Shown here: one piece after another, positions 1 to 10,300 of the stretch | How the letters are laid out: each line of letters opens with the position of its first letter | Numbering within the stretch: the first letter of the stretch is position 1 | Assembly: GCA_964023205.1 (NCBI GenBank) | Contig: OZ026848.1 | Coordinates: 5,198,501-5,262,500, forward strand | From: Lutraria lutraria | Taxonomy: Eukaryota; Mollusca; Bivalvia; Venerida; Mactridae | Length of the DNA: 64,000 nucleotides | Direction: 5' to 3' | Position numbers and translations under genes: made by a program | Notes under the pieces: generated by a model | Seen by the model: only the letters and a program-made list of their open reading frames with translations | Databases searched by the model: none | Told to the model about the DNA's origin: nothing

Positions 1-54
1 GTCTTGTAGTTAAATTTCTAACGCAAGTATTTTGTAGTTTATCTGTAGGATTTA

Positions 55-171
55 GGGGCCTGTGTGTGATGAAAGGGGCTGTGTGTAATAAAAAGGCCTG
101 TGTGTGATGAAAGGGGCTGTGTGTGATAAAAGGGGCTGTATGTGATAGGGGCTTTGTGTGATAAAAGGGGC
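55..171 (+). repeat. Minisatellite, about 19-bp unit
   Basis: About six imperfect head-to-tail copies of a unit close to GGGGCTGTGTGTGATAAAA, with copies of 16 to 20 bp. It lies in the PRPF40 intron upstream of the first visible exon. The units vary in length and carry CTGTGTGTG or CTTTGTGTG cores. No coding potential is seen. Confidence 0.85.
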
Positions 172-685
172 TTTTTTTATTTTTTGTAACATCTGTTGAA
201 GTGCTCTTAACAGTTTTTGTTCAATAACTCTCTATTTACACACTATACTAGGCAGTGATGGATTAATACTGCTGTCTGTATGGTAGACAGCCGGTTTTGT
301 ACTGATGAATTGCATTGCCGATGCTGTCTTAAAGTCTTGCTTATTGAATTATAAAAAACAATTGAAATTTTGTGCCTGTTTTATGTATGTAATCATTATA
401 GAGATGTTGTGTTTGTTTTATTTATGTTCCCATGGAAATTGAATTATATTTGGGAGGATAGGCCTTCAAAAATTAGATTTTGCCATGACTTGTTTTAGAT
501 CCAGAAAGCAAGCCTTCTAAGCTGTACTAAGGGAATTTAATTCAATTGCTGGTGTAATGAAGAATGAATTATGTTGATAAACCATATCATCTATTTAACT
601 CTTTTGTTACTTCGGGAAAAATACATCAGACATTTTCTATTTATCAATTGTGCATGTTTTTTGTATCTGTAAAGCCAGATTGAAA

Positions 686-834
686 TGCAGTGCAACCTTT
701 GGGAGTAGCAGAATTATGTTGTTATTGAGAGGTTGTTGCTCTTGTGAGGTTAAATAAATTGTTATATAGTGCAGTGGGAAAAAATCATGCTGTTGTTGCT
801 CATGGAAGGGCCACTCTGGAGCGGTTGTACTGTA
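686..834 (-). mobile_element. MITE, CAGTRCAACC family, copy 1
   Basis: A short element of about 150 bp with terminal inverted repeats. The left end reads TGCAGTGCAACC and the right end GGTTGTACTGTA. Its reverse complement aligns along its length with the element at 26729-26918, including an internal run of CAACAACCTCTCAATAACAA type. No transposase is encoded. The CAGT-type ends suggest a Tc1/mariner or pogo-like parent; this is inferred. It sits in the PRPF40 intron. Confidence 0.75.
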
Positions 835-934
835 GTTGTTTCTTGTCCTCACTTTAATGAATTCAAATCTGTTCAATGACAATTTAGCGGTATTCATTGT
901 CAAAATTTTTTGTAAAAGGTCCGACATTTCTGGG

Positions 935-1098
935 TACAGTCAAACCTGTGTTAACTTCCACCTCTGATTAAATGCCACTCTCTGAATTACCGCCATTGAT
1001 TATTAAGAACAAAATGACCTCTGAATAAAGGTCACCTGTTAAACAGGACCATATTTTGTCTTTCCCAAGGGCGGTCTTTGTTCACAGGTTTGACTGTA
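935..1098 (-). mobile_element. MITE, TACAGTCAAACC family, copy 1
   Basis: A 164-bp element bounded by TACAGTCAAACCTGTG and its complement CACAGGTTTGACTGTA, with TA at both ends as in a TA target duplication. The reverse complement aligns with copies at 16290-16468 and 49858-50038, with shared internal blocks such as GAACAAAGACC and AACAGGTGACCT. It is non-autonomous and lies about 120 bp upstream of a PRPF40 exon, in the intron. Confidence 0.85.
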
Positions 1099-1218
1099 TA
1101 TTATTATTATATTCACTGACAGAATCAACGCTTTGTGTTACTTTATTGGTCTGTCTGGATGAAACAAACTATCTTATTCATGTATACATGTACCTTAAGC
1201 CTCGCTATTTCCCTACAG

Positions 1219-1335
1219 GATAGAAATTATACAATAGAAGTGAGTACCTCCTTTGAAGAGTTCTCCAACATGATCGCTGACGACAAGAGAGCCAATAGTT
1301 TGGATACAGGCAACATAAAACTTACTTATAATAGT
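1219..1335 (+). CDS. PRPF40A: PRPF40 exon a (first in window)
   Basis: Preceded by a CCCTACAG acceptor and followed by a GTAAGT donor, phase 0 at both ends. It encodes 39 residues, from [15 protein letters not shown] to [11 protein letters not shown]. This matches the stretch of human PRPF40A around VVEVNTTFEDF and DAGNIKLAFNS, part of an FF domain. The open frame running on upstream to 1135 is intron. Confidence 0.93.
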
Positions 1336-4300
1336 GTAAGTAACCATTAAATTGTCACAATTTTAATAATTAATTTTCAGCATTGTCAGTCACCTGTCAG
1401 TTTAATTATGTCAGTATACCATGGACTGTCTCATTATTGGACTGGCATTTCATGTCCGCTTATTGACTTAAAAATATCTGTCGTTTTAAAGTAGATCCAG
1501 AAAAACTTGCAGGAGACATGTTAAGTTTTTCTGTCATGAATTTAAACCTATTGTCCCAAAATTTCAAGTAAAAATATAATTTTTGGTTAGAAATACTTTA
1601 ACACCTATCTTTTTTTTTTTAACAGAACATATTCTTTTATTCACCCAAGTGTAGAATATACAATATGACTGTGTGCAATTTCCAAATTCTGAAGATTGTT
1701 TTAAATAGATAGATTCCCTCTCCAAATAAACATCTCTAATACAAAAAGGCTTCATTATGTTAATACTACTGTTGATAAGATTTGATAAGAATTTGGTCAT
1801 TCAAGCATTATAAATTATAGCATAATATGGCAGTGCAAAAAAATGAAACAAATGCTGTCCACTGAAGCCTAATTTGAGGGTTCAGCGCAACAGTGTCGTA
1901 ACTCATATTGAAATAAGAACAAGTTATGACAGTGTTGCGCTGAACCCTCGAATTATCTGTATATTTGGAAACTGAACGATAGTTCCATAGCTGTCACTCG
2001 CTTTATGCTCATGAATTATGATACATCCACCATGCAATTAATAAACTGATTCCCATTCCTTGATGCAGTGCTAGTCTATATAAGTTCAGTTGTCATGAAT
2101 ACTTTCAGTACTTTGATATATATTTGTATGTACAGACTGTTCAAACATTGAGTAAGTGATCCTTGTCAAACTTTGATTAGTGTATGTTTGTTACCTAACT
2201 GGCTTTGTTTTATTGTTTCTAGTTGATTGAAAAGGCCGAAGCAAGAGAGAAGGAACGTTTGAAGGAAGAGGCACGCAAGGTAAGACTTCTGGTTATAGAT
2301 AGATTTATTTCAGCTTAGGAAGCATGCTTTACAATTAAAGATAAAACATGTAACATATAAATTAGAATAACAACAATATTAAGATAGAATGAAAGACAAA
2401 AATAAGACAAAATTAAACCATGACATGCTTCCAATACCAAGCCAGTGCTTGGTTCAATTGAGGTCCTTGTATTGGTGGCAAGACATAGAGAGATAAACTT
2501 GAACTGTTTAAGTAAGTTTTTGGGGCTTACATGACTCAGGCATTTAGGCACCTGCAAAAATGTGGGTTTGCAGTTACATGAGTCTGACTACGTAAACAAT
2601 CCACTGATCCCCTCCCAAAAAAAGAAGGTTTCCTGTTAATGTTATTAGCTTATTATCAGTATCATGATATAATGTTAAAAAAGAAGATACCTACCCATTG
2701 TAGAAAATATGGATTGTGTATTCGCTACCCAAGATTATCAAGGATGGCCTAATCTCTGTCTATTTTGAACTATCCAAAATGTTTTTATTGTACCCCCACT
2801 ATAAAATAGTCACTCCTATCACGAAGCTCTAGTTTTACACAGTACATAAAATAAGTCTTTAATTACCTGAAGATACTCAGATTTCATAGTTGTTGAGATG
2901 TATGAGTTTCGCACTTCTTGTATGATCCTCAAACTGATGTCTATTAAGGCTAGAAAAACAAACAACCATGTTTAGGGTCACTTGCCAAAAAAAAAATTAG
3001 GGTTGGTTGATTCAAACATTTTTCACTTTTTTGTAAGAAAAGTAAATAAATTTGTCCTCAATAATTATAAAGCTTTGGTTTGGTGTTAGACAGTTACAGG
3101 TTAGAGGTTGGTGCCAGAAATTGTGTCATTCACTTAACTGTTAGTACAACAATTTTTTCTGTCCTGTTCTGTATAACTGACTTGAAGTAGATATCATCTT
3201 TTTGTTCTCATGGAATTGATGCGAAATTTTTACCTTTTAATGATGTATTCGATTTAGTGACTTGCTAACTGTCTTGAATATAATTCTGGTTTAGTGGTAA
3301 ACCATTGGTAATTCTTTTTCGTTGGCTAAAGTAATCAGTTTCACAGTTAACCAATGAAATTTTGTTATGTTTTTGATGACATTTTTGTGTGGTTAATTGA
3401 TTTACTCTGGTTAAACATTTATACTTTTCCAGTGGACAGGTGTTAACTGCCACACCGTTAACCCTTGGAATGATTATTCAAGTTAGAACTGGTCAGCAAT
3501 TCATTCATTGTCTGTAATGAGATATTTATCTAATCCATTGTGTTTATTCCAGCTGAGGAAACTTGAGACCAATTTTAAGAACATGTTATCAGAGGGTGAT
3601 CCAGCGATAGAACAGGACAATAAATGGGAAGATGTAAGTAGAGAACATTGTGCACATTTCTTCACACCAATTCCCTAATTTCTTGATGATTATACCACTG
3701 AAAATGGATCTTAATTAACAGTAGCTGCTCCTGTGGACCCTTATCATGCAATTTTGCTGCAGCTTAGAGTTGACAGAGATGTCTCCCTATGAATTATTGT
3801 GATGCATTGTGAGTCTGGTGTAAGGTGATCTTGTGAATGTCATGTGGGCATTAACTGAAAAATTAATTTGAGGAACCAGTCTAATGAATAGAACGTTGTA
3901 GGTTTATGTCGATATTGCGTAGCAGGTATTGGCTGTTTTCTTACTGACTGGGTGATTAGTTATATTAGATGGTTATGCATTAGGTCTATTGGAGATGTAA
4001 TTACTAAGCTAACACTATTGTTACAGGTCTATAATACTCTACATGTTGTATGTTAGGTGTAAGGTAATTTTCGTATTTTTGCTGACCAATATGTCTGTTC
4101 CTAATCATACTTTATCACTTTCACTGTTGGTTAACAACAGTAAGAATTTAGTCAACAAAAACTGATATTGGCCTGTGTGTTAGACTGTACTTGATGGAAT
4201 ACAAATTCTCTTTGATTGTAGATTGTTAATTTGATCCTAACTAATTGTGATGCGTGAGGAGGAATATTTTATATTTTGATTATATCAGATACTTTTAATC

Positions 4301-7300
4301 AAGTAAAATTGATGACTTTGAAGTTAAAAATATGGCTTCCTTTGCTAAAATAAATAGTTAATGTTGTTTCTGTTGTTTAGATTCGTATGAGATTTGAGCA
4401 TGAGCCTGCATTTGAAGCTATAACGTTGGAGTCTGAACGTATGCGACTGTACAAGGAATACCTTGTCGCCGTGGAGGAAGCCTGTTTACATAGACATCAT
4501 AATAAGAGAAAAAAGTCAAAGAAACACAAGAGTCGTAGATCAAGGTCAAGGTCAAGATCAGTAAGTAACGAAAAATATGAGTCAATTTTCGATGTCACAC
4601 CCAACAGTCACAGCTGTTGGATAGCTTTCCAGCATGTGAAATTTGTTAGGTGTCAAGTTGGTTTTGAATTTATACAGTGGTGAGGGGCTAGTGATTACTA
4701 GTCAGACTGAAAATAAAAATAAGTTTGCCAGAATTTATCACTTGGTAGGTAGGTAGGTAGGGATTTCTTTCTATACAATAAAGAATAGTACAAAAAATGC
4801 CCCAAAAAATGTATGTGTTAGGATTTTCTTGAGAAGGTTGGAGCACTCTAAACAAACTTATTTTTATTTTCACGCTCGATGTTCAGTCCACACTCGTTGG
4901 AAAACTGATAGATTTAAACTTCTTGATAAAGAACAACTTTGTACAACAGCCATATTTTCTCCCACTTTTCTCTTTTTTTCAAGTTTTGTCCCTTTTGTGG
5001 TCTAGTAATCTAAAAAAGTGAAGTATAAATGCATAAACTTAAGGTAAATAAGTGGTCGCACAGCTGGTCCGATGTGATAAGATTCTTTATTGGACCAACA
5101 CACAATATATCAGTCATGTCAGCCAGTCCAGTGCCTTTCACAAAGTCTGATGTTCTTAACATATATTTATAATGATTGATTTACTTTCAGGCTGATTATT
5201 CTGATGACGACACTTCTTCACGACATAAATCAAAGAAAAGACGAAAGTCACGTTCACGTTCCGCAAGCTACCATTCACCATCTGGTTAGTGTTAATATGT
5301 CCCTTGTTTTTGACTGAATTTCATCTTAATTGCATTATAAATAGCAAGTCATTAACTGAAACTTCTCAATAGCTTATCATTTATGTAAGAAGAAAAATAA
5401 ATGTTTCCGGTAGGATTGAATTGCAGGTTGTGTATATACTGAAATTATTTATTTTCACAATGCATAAAAAATCAGTTGTGTTTATAATCTTTGTCCCATT
5501 TTTTCAGAGCCAAAAATATACAAAATTGGGTGAAAATACTAACTAATGGAATATCAAAATAAAAATAAGGGGAAATAAATTTTTCATCAGGTTTCTCTTA
5601 TGCCTTATGCCTCTAAGAAGTTTTTACTTTATCATAATGTCATAGGGCCTCGACTTTTATGTTAGTACTGTAATTTACCTCAGATGATTTTAAAGTTAAT
5701 TTTCGGAATTTTGAAGATCTGACATTGTTACCAAATGTGGTCTTGTTTTATATTCAAATTATCTAATTGTTGATTTTATTTCAGATAATGAAAAAGATGA
5801 TAAATCATCGAAGAAACACAAGAAAAAATCAAAGAAGAAGAAACATAAAGGAGTAAGTATAGACACAGTTATGTTGTTGTTACTTTAGATTTTCATGTGC
5901 ACAAACATTTCTTTTCAACTCGTGTATCCTATTTGATTTTAAGTTTTCCTAGGTTAACAAAAAAAATTTCTGGCCAAGCTTGTTTATTATTTTGTTTTGT
6001 TAGACTCCTTCAGGTATGTTTAGGTAAATGAATGATAGGCTTCAATTGTTGCTGGCTCCTTGTGATAGGGTAAGTCGCTGATTTCAAATCACTGTAACCT
6101 CTCACTGATGGTGGGCTGTGGGTTCGAGCCCCACTACCGATCATGTCACTTTATGTGAGAAAGTAGGCAGTTGTTTACGGAGGATGGGAGTCTAGTATTT
6201 GTTCTTCCCAGGAACGATGGTTAGATGCAATTGTCCGCCACATATGACTCAAACTGTTGAAAAGGGATGTAAAATTCACTGACATAACCAACGAAAGTAT
6301 GACCTTTTAACATTTAGTTTTATAATACCCCCGCAAACGAAGGGGGTATATTGGAGTCACTCTGTTGGTCGGTCGGTCCGTCCGTCCGCATACAAGTTTG
6401 TGAAGCCAACAACTTCCACATTCTTTAAGCAATTGCAATGAAACTTGAAATATGCTATCATTATAAAGTGTAGATGTGCAAGACACAATTTTCATGCCCA
6501 GCGATTCACTCATTACAGAGTTATGTCCCCATGAACTTAACCATATAGTGTACTACTGCATTCTTAGTGTCAAAGCGGCAGTGGGGGTATAAGTCACCTC
6601 TGTGACAGCTCTAGTTTATCATTGTTGATATAAAGCTTTGCCCTTGTTATGAAGGCTTATCTACAAATTATACTTACAAATCTTAGGGGCATATTTCTGT
6701 CAGCAAACGATTCAATCCTTAAATCAATAGGCTGCAAGTTATGATGTTTGCCAGAAAATTTCATTAAGAATCACAGAAAATGAGAAAGTTTCTGGGAAAT
6801 GTATGAATTCAATATAAATTTTGATAATTTACAATTGGGTAAATGTCATATTGTACTTTCCCATCCCATTCACCAAATCACAAGATTATCTTATTATCAT
6901 GATACGCTGAAGATAGTTCAAAATTGTTGAGACATTTATCTAATTTTCTTAAATATTAATGTGTCAAAGTTTGTCTATATTGAACAATTTTGTGGAGTCT
7001 GAAAGTCAACATAAGATGTTTCCATTATTTTGCTCTTTTTTTATTTAGAATTATGTAATGCAGACAAAAATATGGCTTATTTATAGTTGAAATCATCTAA
7101 AATGACCTAGTTCATAGTTTCAATTGTTTCCAATCTTGTATTCCCAAATTCATACTTTATCTGCTACTTCTTAGAATTTCCACTTTAAATTGATTAATTA
7201 TGGATTGTTTTATTCATTATTTTTTTCTTATAATCTTTGACAGGTTTTTTCCCCTAGTAATTGATTTTTACTTAGTACTTGAATTTTTTCTTCACTTTTT

Positions 7301-10300
7301 CTATACCAGTAATTGTGTAGGTCCTAATAATATTGCCATGATAGGGCTCAGTACTCATTTCTGTGGAAATGTGTATATGATGTAGTTTTTAATGTAAAAA
7401 AAACGAAACAAATATCTTGTAAAGAACCAAGAAAAAATTATTGACTTAGACATTTCTATTCCTGTAACATTTTAGTTTCTGTAAAATATGTTAACTACAT
7501 TATAAATATCTATCATGCTGTAAGTTTAGGCGTATAATCAATTGATTAATGCTATCTTTGACATTCTATGTGTTTCGTTAACTACTGTAACGGAAAAGAT
7601 GCTTAATATTTTAATTTTCCTGTGAGCTAGTGTTAAATTAATGGATTTGTAATTAATTGAAGAGTTTTTTTCTTCACATTCATATAAATTCAACAGTGAT
7701 GTTTGTTCTTGCATTTTTGTTGCATAGATTACTGATGTTTAAAGTGTTACATTTCTAGATTTCATACTGAGCTTGAATCATTTTATGTTGAGATGGGGTT
7801 AGTATATGAAATGTTGGTTAATACTGGTAGGTAATCAAAGAGAATTGGTTAGTACTGGTAGGCAATCAAGAAGAATTGGTAAGTACTGGTAGATAATCCT
7901 AAGAGTGCTGGTTAGTACTTACAGGTTACTCATAAGCACTGGTTTGTGAACCAGGAGTATTGATTAGTGATAGGCCACCCAGAAGCACTTTTTCGCGAAT
8001 ATGTCTAAGCTCACTTTTGACCTATATTTCTTGGCATGACGTATTAATTATTCAGAAGACATTCCTCATTCTATTGGATGACTCAGAGGAAACTCTTCCT
8101 TCCATTGGGTGAAATCTACAAGCGCAGGAAAATTAAGACCTCACCAACTTCTGCAGTCTGCAGTTGTTTAATGTCTACTTCTTGTGGTTGTAAAATTAGT
8201 GAAGTAAAAATGTACGAAAATGCATTATTCTGCGGCCGAAATAAAGTTATAAACCGTTATTAAAAGCCTTCTACATTTATTTGAATTAATATACAGTAGA
8301 TATGACTATATGCATAATTTATATGACCTAATATCAACATTTTAATATGTGACCTAATTGGACTGCTATGTGATAAGTGGTGTTCACACAGTACTGTAAT
8401 GGCTATTTAGGAATTAAATAAAATTCATACATCATAACATCAAAGACACTTCGCGACTGTCTTTTTAAAGACATTTCTTGTTAGTTCTGATAGGTAACCC
8501 AGGAACAATGGTTTGCACTGGTTAGTACTTGTATGCATAGGTGAATTGTCTGCAGTACAAATAATTATGGTAGTTCGTAAACAGGGATATGCTGACCACT
8601 TGTTACTTGTATGGATTAAAAACAACTTTGAATTTTTTTATCCAGCCGTCTTGCCACTTCTGAGATTTTTTCATGGCAGTTTTTCTCTTGTCCTTTGATG
8701 AGTGAACAGGGTGACGTCAAACTCTTGGTTGGATGTTTTTTTTTAATGTTATTTGAGAATGTGTGACAGATCTATTGTACCACTGTTGAAGTGTGCACCG
8801 TTGTTTTTGTGGAATACCTATTTTTATGTAAATTAACTGATACGATACATTTCACTTGAGGAAAATCTGTCTTCTTTGGTTACTGGTTGTCAAAGAGATT
8901 TCACATTCATTATTCAGAATTGGCAAGTCATGCTCTGGTTTCTAATTGAAGCCAACATTTTTTGAAAGTTTTTATTTGGCAAAAAAAATATCAATGTTAA
9001 ATTAATTAATTCAGATTGCATGAAAATGAACTGCATGTGGTGCACGTGTTTTTCATGTTGATGTTTCACTGCTGTTGAGTACAACGGCCCCATTTTGTTT
9101 ATTTCTATCATTTCCCAGACTGTTTGACTTAAGAAAATATTTTCAGTGTAATTGTTTGACATTATTGCTTACTTTTTGTCAATAATGGTTCTACTTACAA
9201 GTAATTACATTGGCAATGTCGATAACCAGAATCTCCTGGCAGCAATGACTCATGCCTGAATTGTAATGAAAAAGGTATTAACGGATTTAGGGTTGAAAAT
9301 TCACCCCATTCCCCAATCCAAAAAGTACATATTTTCTCCGCGGTTAAATAGGTACAAAATTCCCCTTCAGTAGAATTTTATTTTTCTTGAAATTATGTTT
9401 GTTAAAAAGATCATTATATTAATCTGTAGGATAGCATTATGTCCCTAACCATCAAGGTTATAACCTGTTGGTAATTAAGTCTGTTGTAATGTGATGTATG
9501 TACATTGTAATGTTACTGTTCCCCTTCAGGATTCAATTTTCCCATACTAAGGGGCCCACCATCTTTCCCCTTAAGGTGAAAAAAAGCTACATTCCTGCTC
9601 TGGCTTTCTATAGAATGATGTAATTATTTCGTAAAAGAATCAAACTAAAGTTTCCGTACATTCAGCAAATGAATTATCTGGTATTGTTATAATCAAATTG
9701 TTGGTATAATCACTAGTTATTACTTTATCTGTTACCATTAGTATTTGCAGCCAATTACACTAATCATGCTGGATGTAATATTTGTTTGTTTTTGTTTCCG
9801 TATTAAATGACATGTAATGTTCATCATCTCCATTAGATCTTACTGTATCGGATATACTCTGTTTAATGATTGATGTTCTTCTACCACCTGACTGGCTCAT
9901 CTGCTGGTATCTAGATGTCTGGCCATATAAGTAATTATCTACAGTCAACATATGTCTGAATGGATGCAGGCAATTTGGTCAATTGATCTTGTGCCTTGAT
10001 CTCTTAATTAGCAATCACGAACAGCAGTTAATTGCTTGTGTTTCTAGCCATAGATGGAAGTGGGTTTTTTTTTTTCTGTGAGACATGCTGTTCCTGGTGT
10101 TTTCTCAGTTTTGTATATTTATTGTAAGCATCAAATGTAAATAGAAAAAAAAAATAAACGAAACCGCATGGTATCACCAAAATAAACCCCAAAAAACTGA
10201 ACATGTGCGATGTGAGATGTTAGGTGTTCTGCAGACAGTCAATTGATGTATTAAATTTTGTTTGTTCTTGTGTATACTCAAGTAAAGAATTTTCATTAAT

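Noticed and set aside
1135..1350. A 71-residue protein starting at 1135
   Set aside because: The part before 1219 is intron ending in a CAG acceptor, and the part after 1335 is intron. The real content is one PRPF40 exon.
4741..4763. GGTA microsatellite
   Set aside because: Only about four short units; too small to list as a feature.
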